Shown: in pieces, positions 15,321-21,960 of the stretch
How positions within the stretch are numbered: the first letter of the stretch is position 1
How the letters are laid out: each line of letters begins with the position of its first letter
Virus record (IMG/VR): IMGVR_UViG_3300005613_000413
Location: 1 to 24,027 of that record
DNA length: 24,027 bases
Direction: 5' to 3' (one strand)
DNA from: a virus
The notes under the pieces: generated by a model
Databases searched by the model: none
Told to the model about the DNA's origin: nothing
What the model saw: the letters and a program-made list of their open reading frames with translations, nothing else
Position numbers and translations under genes: made by a program

Positions 15321-16868
15321 TCATATACTTGTCAATAAATCATAATCAACACCACTTATCCGGGCAAAGCACATGACAAGGGCATCTGCTCTATTTGGTG
15401 ACCGGATTCCTTTTTTCTTTAATACTTCCTTACTTTCCATAATGATTTTTCCGTTGGGTTTGAATTTATATGTCTGCTGTGAGAGTTCCATTATAAGTTG
15501 GCCATCGTTTGGTATGCTTATTAATTCATAAGGCTTATATCTACGAATATTATTTCTGTTCTCATATGTTTTTCTGAATCGTTCTCTAAGCTCCCACCAT
15601 AATTCAGCTTTTAAATTCATAAACATTTCGCTGTTTGGTTTGCCCGGAGCAAAATTCCCCGGATGCACCTTACCACCTGAATTAATGCCTCTTGCTATTA
15701 CTGCCGATTTACCTTCCCGCTCTGCAATAGACCAGAATTCAGCCTTTACGCCTGCTCCAACTCCTACATTATCATAATTGCATAGCTTCACACCTCGCTG
15801 CTTTAATAGCCCGTATGCCCTGCGTGTCGTTTGTGCTGTATTACCGAGCTTCCAAGCGTCTACATGCTCAACCACTACTCCATGCCTGTCTATAAGGCAG
15901 TTCTCATCACCTCCCTCGTCTGCGACATCCAGAGCAGATATTTTCATTCCGCTTTTCGGCAGATTGTAATTGACTGCCGCTGCAACCCATTCGTGAGGTA
16001 TTACAACCCTTTCCATGGTTGCGGCCGGATTAATGTCAATTTCTTGTGCGATAATGACTGGATCGAAAGAATATTCTTCGCATTTTTTCTTGTACCATGC
16101 ATCATCTTTCCGGGGATCGTCCTTCCAGTGAAAAGTAAATACTGGTATTTTTCCGGACATACGTTTCTGGTAAAATGGATTGCCTGTGCCATTGTATGTG
16201 GACACATCAACCTGGACATTGGTATTCATAGATAATGCTGCTTCTACTTTCACAGGTCTTTCATAAAATGCAGATTCATCTTTGAAATATATCGACTTAC
16301 GGCCTCCACGTCCCATCTGGTCGCCGCCCTCTCCTGTAATTGTTGAGCCATTTTGCGGATTCAATATCTTCAAATACGGGCAATGATCCTCAAGATTAAA
16401 ATCCAAAGGCAGGAATTCTCGTGGCAGATATTTTATGAACCACCTTATTTTCTCAAATATGGTATCGGGATCCCCGAGTCTATCCATCTTGTCTACTTTG
16501 CTTGACCCAAAGCCTATCGCTCTGCCCGGATGGAATAGCCAAAGCCAAACAGCAAAAGCAATGCACAGCCATGTCAAACCCATATCCCTTGATTTCTCAA
16601 CAAGGCAATTTTGCTGATCCTCCATGTTTTTTTTGAGCCAGTTTATATATTCAACTTGCCTGGGAAATAGAATAAAAGGAAGGAGAGCCTTTTTCCGGCG
16701 TGGATCGTATGTAATGCCCCAATCGTTTATGAAGTCAACAGGCTTGTCCTTATAATGCCAGACAAGCGTATTGTAATACTTATTATCTTCCCTGATGCGA
16801 TTAAGCCTATCATTTCTTAATCGCCATATTGAGTTGTAATCCGGATTTTTCCAGTTTTTTATCAGCAT
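15321..16868 (-). CDS. Terminase large subunit
   Basis: Encodes 515 aa. The ATPase half has a Walker A-like CLVEKSRDMGLTW (residues 88-100), a GSSK motif at 121-124 and Walker B SIYFKDESAF (192-201, with Asp-Glu). The RuvC-like nuclease half shows ALDVADEGGDENCLID (312-326), YDNVGVGAGV (365-374) and SPNRADALVM (490-499), giving candidate metal ligands D314, D366 and D495. This divergent KSRDMG P-loop is seen in Mu gp28-like terminases. The enzyme translocates and cuts DNA. It starts 7 nt after the acyl carrier protein gene. Confidence 0.93.
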   Translation of the reverse strand: MLIKNWKNPDYNSIWRLRNDRLNRIREDNKYYNTLVWHYKDKPVDFINDWGITYDPRRKKALLPFILFPRQVEYINWLKKNMEDQQNCLVEKSRDMGLTWLCIAFAVWLWLFHPGRAIGFGSSKVDKMDRLGDPDTIFEKIRWFIKYLPREFLPLDFNLEDHCPYLKILNPQNGSTITGEGGDQMGRGGRKSIYFKDESAFYERPVKVEAALSMNTNVQVDVSTYNGTGNPFYQKRMSGKIPVFTFHWKDDPRKDDAWYKKKCEEYSFDPVIIAQEIDINPAATMERVVIPHEWVAAAVNYNLPKSGMKISALDVADEGGDENCLIDRHGVVVEHVDAWKLGNTAQTTRRAYGLLKQRGVKLCNYDNVGVGAGVKAEFWSIAEREGKSAVIARGINSGGKVHPGNFAPGKPNSEMFMNLKAELWWELRERFRKTYENRNNIRRYKPYELISIPNDGQLIMELSQQTYKFKPNGKIIMESKEVLKKKGIRSPNRADALVMCFARISGVDYDLLTSI

Positions 16869-16875
16869 TCACAAT

Positions 16876-17109
16876 CTAAACCTTGCTTTCAACTAACTTA
16901 ATGGCCTTTTCAACTGTATCAATCATTATAGTCTCTTCATCATTTACAGTGATATTAAACTCATCTTCAATAGCCATGAGAAGTTCTATCATATCAAGCG
17001 AATCCGCTCCAAGATCATTTTCGAAACGATCTGATAATTTAATGATTGTTTTATCAATACAAAGATAATTTGCAATTATTGTGATTAATTTTTTAGGTAT
17101 ATCAATCAT
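16876..17109 (-). CDS. Acyl carrier protein
   Basis: Encodes 77 aa, the normal size for a bacterial acyl carrier protein. Residues 24-45 contain DRFENDLGADSLDMIELLMA with the DSL motif; Ser37 is the expected 4'-phosphopantetheine site. The flanking helix II/III pattern (AIEDEFNITVNDEETIMIDT, then VEKAIKLV) is complete, so the protein looks functional. It lies between small and large terminase genes with gaps of 6 and 7 nt and lacks a clear Shine-Dalgarno, suggesting translational coupling. I see no acyltransferase or ketosynthase in the window. It could use host enzymes or serve a modification pathway. Confidence 0.88.
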   Translation of the reverse strand: MIDIPKKLITIIANYLCIDKTIIKLSDRFENDLGADSLDMIELLMAIEDEFNITVNDEETIMIDTVEKAIKLVESKV

Positions 17110-17115
17110 TATTTT

Positions 17116-17628
17116 TTACGGTTCTAAGTTTGCCAGATATTCAGCCTGTGCATCATCCGGGCTCATAGGAACGCCGAACTGCAAGCCGACATTTTTAACA
17201 TCCATTTTATGCTTTTCAACCCAGCCCTCCATGACCTGAAACCATAATTTTCTATCTGCTGGATGACCTCGCATCGCATGAGAAAATAATGCCATTATAA
17301 CTTTATCAGTCAAAAGGCGAAAGCTGCTTTCCAGAGGTTTGAACTGTAATTTCTTGACATGCTTCCTTACCGTTTCATAAGAAAAACCTGTTTCCTGCAT
17401 GAGCATTTTATATGTTGGTTTCTTTTTTCTATCAATCATTAATTTGTAATATGCTCCAGATATCACTTCATGATTAAACTCCCAATCCTTACGCATTTTT
17501 TCATCATTTAAATCAAGAACCTGTACCGCTTTGGCTTTAGGTTTCTTATTTACATACTTTTGAATACTTTTTTTTGATGCCTTTTTCCTATGTACGTTCT
17601 TCTTTTTGGGACGTGTTAATTTTTTCAT
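17116..17628 (-). CDS. Terminase small subunit (probable)
   Basis: Encodes 170 aa. The N-terminal 35 residues are a very basic tail (KKKNVHRKKASKKSIQKYVN). Residues 70-95 look like a helix-turn-helix (PTYKMLMQETGFSYETVRKH), and the later HAMRGHPADRKLWFQVMEGW is the kind of segment found in small terminase and related phage HTH proteins. Position just before the large terminase (with the acyl carrier protein inserted) supports DNA recognition for packaging. It could instead be a DNA-binding regulator of the operon. Confidence 0.65.
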   Translation of the reverse strand: MKKLTRPKKKNVHRKKASKKSIQKYVNKKPKAKAVQVLDLNDEKMRKDWEFNHEVISGAYYKLMIDRKKKPTYKMLMQETGFSYETVRKHVKKLQFKPLESSFRLLTDKVIMALFSHAMRGHPADRKLWFQVMEGWVEKHKMDVKNVGLQFGVPMSPDDAQAEYLANLEP

Positions 17629-17643
17629 ATAACTATCCGCCTG

Positions 17644-17925
17644 TTATAATTTCTGCTCTATTATATCCTTCATTGTTTTTACTTCATCATTTCTTCGTTT
17701 TATTGTATTGATAATATTAGTACGCATTTTGCTTTTCACATCTGATATGAATAAATTCACTTCTGGATTATATTTAACTTTTATCATTCCAACATAAAAA
17801 TCGTCTATATTAAATTTGCATATTATATCAGGAAATTTTGATATATTAAAATTAATAATAAAAGGAAAAATGATAGCAATTTTTCTCATCCATTCTTGTA
17901 TTGTGATATCATGTTGTGTATTCAT
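17644..17925 (-). CDS. Unknown 93-aa protein in the modification cassette
   Basis: Starts at the ATG at 17925 (MNTQHDITIQEW), preceded by AAAAGGTG; a GTG nine bases earlier would overlap the glycosyltransferase. It lies 1 nt after that gene and is as AT-rich. The sequence has a Trp-containing helix, a hydrophobic Ile/Phe-rich stretch (IAIIFPFIINFNISKFPDII), beta-like FYVGMIKVKYNPEVNLFISD, and a basic C-terminal helix (RTNIINTIKRRNDEVKTM). No family is recognised. Tight coupling suggests a partner or small subunit of the upstream enzymes. Confidence 0.6.
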   Translation of the reverse strand: MNTQHDITIQEWMRKIAIIFPFIINFNISKFPDIICKFNIDDFYVGMIKVKYNPEVNLFISDVKSKMRTNIINTIKRRNDEVKTMKDIIEQKL

Positions 17926-17926
17926 T

Positions 17927-18709
17927 TTAAACACCTTTTATCGGAATATTCACTCTGCCATTTAATAAATCTGTTTTCTTTAAAGGTGGTATTCTGTATT
18001 TAATTATATTTTTTCCCCATTTTCGCATAATAGCTTCACAATAATTTATTTCAATTTTTTGCGTTCTACTCGATACACTACCACCAGAATTATCGCCATG
18101 CTTACAATCATAAGCATATTTATTTATCCGTAATATTTTATTGTATCTATTCAACATTTGCAGGCTGAAATCATAATCTTGCTTCGTTCCTGTTCTTTCG
18201 TCATAATTCAAATCATGGTTTAAATGAGCTTGGAAAGGTCCCAAAATCGGTTGGGTTAATGAAAAAGGTTTATATTGCTGATAATTTCTTCTGTCTGTGT
18301 TTACATTAATCCCCCAAAATTTGCAACCAAATTGATAAGCAAGGTTAAATCCATTTATTATAAAATTATCTGCCTGCTCCGATGTTAAGGTTATTTTCTC
18401 AGTTGCCTTATAATGCTTATTTCTTTTTACCTTATACATTCCCTCAGTCATAACTATAGCCTTGACATCATCATCTAGCATCAATAAAGGCCTTTTAATA
18501 TTGTTCATAATCCATATTCGTTTTTTAACACACAGCCCGTCATTTTTATCCGGTATAATTATCAATCTGTTTTTATCATAACAAGCCAAATATTCATTTT
18601 TCTGGGATTCGGGTATTACTATTTTAGCGGTTGGAAAATAATTATAACCAGCTACCCGGCCAGCTCTTTTATAACTCAATATGCAAATATTAACAAAATT
18701 CTGCGTCAT
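17927..18709 (-). CDS. Glycosyltransferase, TET-associated (TAGT)-like
   Basis: Encodes 260 aa and overlaps the radical SAM gene by 20 nt. The N-terminus has ICILSYKRAGRV (8-19), AKIVIPESQKNEYLACY, then IIPDKNDGLCVKKRIWIMNN, and a catalytic-looking LLMLDDDV (75-82, DxD-type metal/nucleotide-sugar site). Later come ILGPFQAHLNHDLNYDERTG, KQDYDFSLQML (176-186) and HGDNSGGSVSS (204-214). This order matches the TET-associated glycosyltransferases that decorate modified bases in phage DNA. A glycan transferase acting on another polymer is the alternative. No TET/JBP gene lies in the window, so the acceptor is unknown. Confidence 0.75.
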   Translation of the reverse strand: MTQNFVNICILSYKRAGRVAGYNYFPTAKIVIPESQKNEYLACYDKNRLIIIPDKNDGLCVKKRIWIMNNIKRPLLMLDDDVKAIVMTEGMYKVKRNKHYKATEKITLTSEQADNFIINGFNLAYQFGCKFWGINVNTDRRNYQQYKPFSLTQPILGPFQAHLNHDLNYDERTGTKQDYDFSLQMLNRYNKILRINKYAYDCKHGDNSGGSVSSRTQKIEINYCEAIMRKWGKNIIKYRIPPLKKTDLLNGRVNIPIKGV

Positions 18710-19619
18710 CTATAATCCTATAATTTTTTATGTAATCATTCAACCCGCTTAACCTGCATGGACTCGGGCAATTTTTTTTGATTTTATTAAAATCCATTTT
18801 TTCCTTTTTGTTTAATATATCAATATCAAAAATGCTTCCGACCACTTTTTCCCACATTGAACAGCAATAGGATACCGTTCCATCATGTCTTATTGCTATT
18901 GTCGTCCAGTTAGCATAACATTGTTCATATTTATTAAATAAATAATTCCATTTGAAACTTACGTTTAATTTTCTATCCTCCAAATCTGCTAATTTTTTTA
19001 GCTCTTTTTTTATTTCCTGCAATTCATTTTTTTTATAATGATTAGTCACTGAATCAATTGGCCTAATACTTATGCAATCAATATCATATTTTTTAAAATA
19101 ATCATAAAATTCAGACGCCATGCCGGGATATTGAGCCAGACATTGCAATACAATTTTGGTTTTTAAATTGGCCTTTATTAACTTTTTTAAATTAAAAACA
19201 ACCTTATCAAAATAATCAGCTCCCTTTATTGTCTTATATTGCTTTTTATCCACAGAATCTATATTTATTTTTAACCAAGACGCGCCTCGAGGCTCTATAT
19301 ATTTCACCAAATTACTATTTATACCATAATTGATTTTTTCATTATGTAGGCGGCCAATAATCTTATAGAAATCAGGATTTAAGCCCGGTTCTCCCTGTCC
19401 AGAAAAAACCAAGCCCCTAACCTGCAATTTTATCAATCTTTTCAATACTAAATCAAATAATATATATGCCATATAATCATTATCTTTTATGCCATTCCGA
19501 TGAAAACAATATGAGCACTTCAAATTACATTTTCGCGTTATTGATAATTGAGCAGTTATCGGCTTTCTGTTAAATATAATCCGCTCTTGATATATTTTTA
19601 ATTTGCTCTCAGTTATCAT
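18690..19619 (-). CDS. Radical SAM enzyme
   Basis: Encodes 309 aa; start overlaps the ParB-like stop as ATGA. It carries the radical SAM cluster motif RKCNLKCSYCF (C31, C35, C38), the GGE-like SAM-binding stretch FSGQGEP (72-78) and the barrel pattern YGINSNL, WLKINIDSVD. The C-terminal Cys set (C234, C252, C253, C284, C288, C309; SYCCSMWE, NCPSPCRLSG) suggests a SPASM-like auxiliary cluster region. Such enzymes occur in phage DNA-modification operons with ParB and glycosyltransferase genes. The substrate cannot be read from sequence; peptide or base are both possible. Confidence 0.85.
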   Translation of the reverse strand: MITESKLKIYQERIIFNRKPITAQLSITRKCNLKCSYCFHRNGIKDNDYMAYILFDLVLKRLIKLQVRGLVFSGQGEPGLNPDFYKIIGRLHNEKINYGINSNLVKYIEPRGASWLKINIDSVDKKQYKTIKGADYFDKVVFNLKKLIKANLKTKIVLQCLAQYPGMASEFYDYFKKYDIDCISIRPIDSVTNHYKKNELQEIKKELKKLADLEDRKLNVSFKWNYLFNKYEQCYANWTTIAIRHDGTVSYCCSMWEKVVGSIFDIDILNKKEKMDFNKIKKNCPSPCRLSGLNDYIKNYRIIDDAEFC

Positions 19620-20236
19620 TTTATTTTTTCAATCCAATCCTTGCCCTTTATTACTCTGCCGACTCCAACAGGTTGCCCTTTCCTTGGGATTAAATCCTTA
19701 ACCTTTTTCAATCCAAATTTATCTAAGGCCACCTGCCAATCGAATGAATTATCAAAATATAATACGATATAATTATGCTCAAGTAATAACTCTTGTGAAA
19801 ATTCAACTTCGGGATTTTCACTTGTTCCGCCTCCGCTTTCTCCCAACAATTCCTTTTTATCAAAACCCATATTTAACAATTCGTCAACTTCAAATAAATT
19901 CCCTAAAATATCATAATCGAATTCGCCTGTATTTTTATTGCTGCGGACATTATACTCCTTAACTTCTGAAGGAGTAAGCTTTCTATTAGGTATCCTTACA
20001 TCAATCGTTTCGTTTCCCCTGCCTATAAGCTGCATTATCTTTAATCTTTGGTGGCCTGCAATGATGGTCTTATCTGTATTTACAGCAGGAATCTCTACAA
20101 GGTTGAATTTTTCAAGGCTTTTCCTTATTTCCTCCGCTTGCTTATTAGTAAGAATTCGAGGGTTATTAGGATATGGCATGAGGTCATTGATTTTGCGCTT
20201 TTCTGTTTTCCATGATAATTTATTTTTTTTCTGCAT
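19616..20236 (-). CDS. ParB/sulfiredoxin-fold protein
   Basis: Encodes 206 aa with AGGAG just before the start. Residues 14-110 are a ParB-type domain: KINDLMPYPNNPRILTNKQA, ITAGH-like core IIAGHQRLKIM (58-68) and NVRSNKNTGEFDYDIL. The C-terminal part (NYIVLYFDNSFDWQVALDKF, then PVGVGRVIKGKDWI) is an added domain I have seen in phage ParB proteins next to DNA methylases or modification genes. These are not plasmid partition proteins; the domain can bind nucleotides or nick DNA. It likely starts the cassette that continues with the radical SAM gene. Confidence 0.82.
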   Translation of the reverse strand: MQKKNKLSWKTEKRKINDLMPYPNNPRILTNKQAEEIRKSLEKFNLVEIPAVNTDKTIIAGHQRLKIMQLIGRGNETIDVRIPNRKLTPSEVKEYNVRSNKNTGEFDYDILGNLFEVDELLNMGFDKKELLGESGGGTSENPEVEFSQELLLEHNYIVLYFDNSFDWQVALDKFGLKKVKDLIPRKGQPVGVGRVIKGKDWIEKIK

Positions 20237-20476
20237 TTAAGCTCCTATTCCCAATATTTTGGCTTCGTCAATCGTAGAATGTTTTTTATCAGAAATTGCC
20301 CTTTCCATTTGCATACGGTTTAAGAACCTTTTCGTCCATGGCTGGTTTTTCCACCATCTTTTTATGATGCTGTTATTCATACGCCAGCTTCTTTTTTTGG
20401 CCGGGATATCAGATATAAAGTCATTCCCAAATAGATGAGCAAACCTTTTTAATATTATGGCAGTTCGCTTATTCAT
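20237..20476 (-). CDS. Basic hypothetical protein
   Basis: Encodes 79 aa with GGAGG upstream and an 8-nt overlap with the Tad1-like gene. Strongly basic, with Trp (RSWRMNNSIIKRWWKNQPWT, then KRFLNRMQMERAI). This may bind nucleic acid, but no known domain is recognised. Its stop lies directly before the ParB-like start, so it is co-transcribed with the modification cassette. Confidence 0.6.
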   Translation of the reverse strand: MNKRTAIILKRFAHLFGNDFISDIPAKKRSWRMNNSIIKRWWKNQPWTKRFLNRMQMERAISDKKHSTIDEAKILGIGA

Positions 20477-20816
20477 TTAACGTGCCCTCCACTCCCCTTT
20501 TTTTCCTGCTCCGGGTTCTGCGATTCAATGCATCAATAGCAGACTTCAACATGCAAATTGCGTGTTCATTTTCAGGATGTTTGAATTTTCCTTCCTGATA
20601 GAATTCCAGCCTGTCAATTGCCGCTTCGATTATTTCTTCAACAAAGGCACCATTGGGTTGAGACTTTTTCGGTATAGTATCAGATCGAACGGTAGGTTCA
20701 ATATTTTTTAAAGGACCACGTTGCCATGCTATGCAAAAGCCTCTCCCGTATGTTTGTCCGCCTCCCGGGTTGCCTTCTGTGTCAAGCCAATGTTTTGACT
20801 GCAATGTTTTTTTCAT
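20469..20816 (-). CDS. Tad1/Acb2-like cyclic nucleotide sponge (candidate anti-Thoeris/anti-CBASS)
   Basis: Encodes 115 aa, overlapping the upstream gene by ATGA. The N-terminus (GGGQTYGRGFCIAWQRGPL) predicts beta strands, followed by NGAFVEEIIEAAIDRLEFYQ, FKHPENEHAICMLKSAIDAL and NRRTRSRKKRGVEGT, a helical hairpin. This ENxxAI...LxxRTxxRxxRGVEGT pattern is what I recall of the Tad1/Acb2 hairpin family, whose members sequester immune signals of Thoeris or CBASS. From memory, published Tad1 ligand residues are Phe82, Asn92, Arg109 and Arg113; here Tyr73, Asn83, Arg100 and Arg104 have the same spacing. The family match is probable; the activity is an inference. Confidence 0.68.
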   Translation of the reverse strand: MKKTLQSKHWLDTEGNPGGGQTYGRGFCIAWQRGPLKNIEPTVRSDTIPKKSQPNGAFVEEIIEAAIDRLEFYQEGKFKHPENEHAICMLKSAIDALNRRTRSRKKRGVEGTLNE

Positions 20817-20986
20817 GCTCCAGCCTCCTTCCTGAAAAAATTTTGGATATATTCAGAGCGGGAATAACCTAATGCAGCTTTCTTTTTATCCACAATTAGA
20901 ACATGGGATTTTAAGACCCTGATATTGATTAGGATTTTTTCTTCATCGTCCGGTAGTTTCGGACGACCCCGCATTTTTTTTGGCAT
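20813..20986 (-). CDS. Ribbon-helix-helix-like small DNA-binding protein
   Basis: Encodes 57 aa: MPKKMRGRPKLPDDEEKILI, then NIRVLKSHVLIVDKKKAALG and YSRSEYIQNFFRKE. A beta strand (KILINIRVLK) followed by two helices, the second starting GYSRSEYIQ, is the ribbon-helix-helix (Arc/CopG) layout. The RGRPKLP start is an AT-hook-like basic tail. It likely dimerises and represses transcription. It lies between the 51-aa gene (1-nt gap) and the Tad1-like gene (ATGA overlap). No clear Shine-Dalgarno is visible before the ATG; M5 is an alternative start. Confidence 0.68.
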   Translation of the reverse strand: MPKKMRGRPKLPDDEEKILINIRVLKSHVLIVDKKKAALGYSRSEYIQNFFRKEAGA

Positions 20987-20987
20987 G

Positions 20988-21143
20988 TTATATGATTATT
21001 AATTTGGAAACATAATCAAGTATCTTGTGAGCAATAAAATATACCATTGCTCGCGCTCTTTTGTTTTCATGACAACAGAGCATTCTATATAAATCCATCT
21101 GCATACCCTTTTTAAAAAGGTATAATCCGAAAGCTTCTGCCAT
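20988..21143 (-). CDS. 51-aa hypothetical protein
   Basis: Starts at 21143 (MAEAFGLYLFKKGMQMDLYR), with GGAG about 10 nt upstream and the preceding gene ending in TGA one base before. The remainder is MLCCHENKRARAMVYFIAHK plus a hydrophobic end. Helical, with an adjacent Cys pair and His (CCHEN). A longer reading from 21239 has no binding site and would run through the 39-aa gene in another frame. No family recognised. Confidence 0.5.
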   Translation of the reverse strand: MAEAFGLYLFKKGMQMDLYRMLCCHENKRARAMVYFIAHKILDYVSKLIII

Positions 21144-21144
21144 A

Positions 21145-21264
21145 TCAGATACACTCCTTTCCTTCACCCATATTAGGGATATCCTTACCCGACAAGGTAA
21201 TATTTTGAAATGTATGATATATGTTAAGGCAGCATTCATATTGATTAATTCTTATGGTTGACAT
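21145..21264 (-). CDS. 39-aa hypothetical microprotein
   Basis: Encodes 39 aa starting MSTIRINQYECCLNIYHTFQ, with AGAAGGA seven nt before the ATG. Its TGA ends one base before the start of the 51-aa gene, and the region holding that gene's GGAG lies inside this one, a typical coupled pair. Contains a Cys pair and a His but no recognised motif. Reading frame and binding site support it; composition alone would not. Confidence 0.45.
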   Translation of the reverse strand: MSTIRINQYECCLNIYHTFQNITLSGKDIPNMGEGKECI

Positions 21265-21284
21265 TTTTCATTCCTTCTTCTATT

Positions 21285-21313
21285 AATATATTTCCTGTAT
21301 TACAAAAAAGCAA
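21285..21313 (-). promoter_or_regulatory. Possible sigma70-type promoter
   Basis: On the minus strand TTGCTT (21313-21308) and TATATT (21290-21285) are separated by 17 nt. The -10 matches TATAAT at five of six positions and the -35 at only three. It would start transcription just before the 39-aa gene, leaving a very short leader. AT-rich background makes chance matches likely. Confidence 0.3.
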
Positions 21314-21347
21314 ATATTTGTATTACTAATATTTCAGCCGAATGCCC

Positions 21348-21452
21348 TTATTTCTTCCAAAGCCTGATTTTATAGCTGTCTCTTTCTTTCCTTCCAAGGA
21401 AGAAACCTACTATGAATATTATTATTGCTATCATGATATTAAAAATCAGCAT
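21348..21452 (-). CDS. 34-aa single-span membrane peptide
   Basis: Encodes 34 aa: MLIFNIMIAIIIFIVGFFLG, then RKERDSYKIRLWKK. One hydrophobic helix with a basic cytoplasmic tail. Its ATG overlaps the end of the HNH-like gene (TGA at 21446-21448), and AAGGA lies about 7 nt upstream, which supports expression. Small one-helix phage peptides can be lysis, exclusion or host-takeover factors; the sequence alone does not say which. Confidence 0.5.
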   Translation of the reverse strand: MLIFNIMIAIIIFIVGFFLGRKERDSYKIRLWKK

Positions 21453-21757
21453 ATCAATTCCTTATATTTATCCCTATAATAAGAACTTATTTTTTCAAAA
21501 TCAATTCCGTATTTTTCTTGAATAAATTTATTTCCCTTCCAGTGGACTTCGTTATGATGCTTTAAGCAAATAGGAACAGTCTGATAATCGCTGCATTTCT
21601 GGCCTTTGCCCTTTCCCTTTTTACCATAATGATGAGCCATTCCGCCGGGCTTATATCTTGGTACACATACAATGGGATAGCATATGCAGCAAGGCTCTTG
21701 AGCAAGCTGCTTTAAATATTCGGGATCCCTTTCGGGTTTATTTTTTGGAAAAAACAT
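21446..21757 (-). CDS. HNH/DUF968-like Zn-binding protein
   Basis: Encodes 103 aa with PCCIC (C23, C24, C26), MAHHYGKKGKGKGQKCSDYQ (H42, H43, C55, D57) and VPICLKHHNEVHWKGNKF (C64, H67, H68, H72), then YGIDFEKI. This is the layout of DUF968/Ref-like HNH proteins, which in phages help recombination. Metal ligands appear intact. The start overlaps the zinc-ribbon gene by 20 nt. Nuclease activity is likely but unproven. Confidence 0.75.
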   Translation of the reverse strand: MFFPKNKPERDPEYLKQLAQEPCCICYPIVCVPRYKPGGMAHHYGKKGKGKGQKCSDYQTVPICLKHHNEVHWKGNKFIQEKYGIDFEKISSYYRDKYKELIC

Positions 21758-21887
21758 CCTTAATATAATTTTTAACCTTCACTTTATAGCATCCATAACA
21801 GAGCCTGAAAATTTTACCATAAAATTCAACGTCTCTTAGATCATTGGTTTGCCTTCCGCAATTTATGCAAATGGTATATATTGACAT
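21738..21887 (-). CDS. Zinc-ribbon microprotein
   Basis: Encodes 49 aa: MSIYTICINCGRQTNDLRDV, then EFYGKIFRLCYGCYKVKVKN. Four Cys in two CxxC knuckles (C7, C10, C30, C33) with a basic C-terminal tail are a simple zinc ribbon. The ATG at 21887 has an AAAGGAG site 4-5 nt upstream, and a 12-bp hairpin lies immediately before that. It overlaps the HNH-like gene. Probably a nucleic-acid or protein binding adaptor. Confidence 0.65.
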   Translation of the reverse strand: MSIYTICINCGRQTNDLRDVEFYGKIFRLCYGCYKVKVKNYIKDVFSKK

Positions 21888-21899
21888 GATTCTCCTTTC

Positions 21900-21930
21900 A
21901 AGGCAGCTCTGGGCTAATCAGAGCTGCCTT
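21900..21930 (-). other. Strong hairpin abutting the zinc-ribbon RBS
   Basis: AAGGCAGCTCTG pairs perfectly with CAGAGCTGCCTT over 12 bp around a short loop. No T-run follows on either strand, so it is a poor intrinsic terminator. On the minus strand the hairpin ends directly before GAAAGGAG, the ribosome binding site of the 49-aa gene. It may be an RNA-processing or 5'-end stabilising element. Confidence 0.6.
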
Positions 21931-21960
21931 AGTCTGACAATAGTTAAGTAAGATTTATAT

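Noticed and set aside
19616-20236. Plasmid-type ParB partition protein
   Set aside because: There is no ParA partner, no HTH core domain and no parS-like repeat; the C-terminal domain is of the phage modification type.
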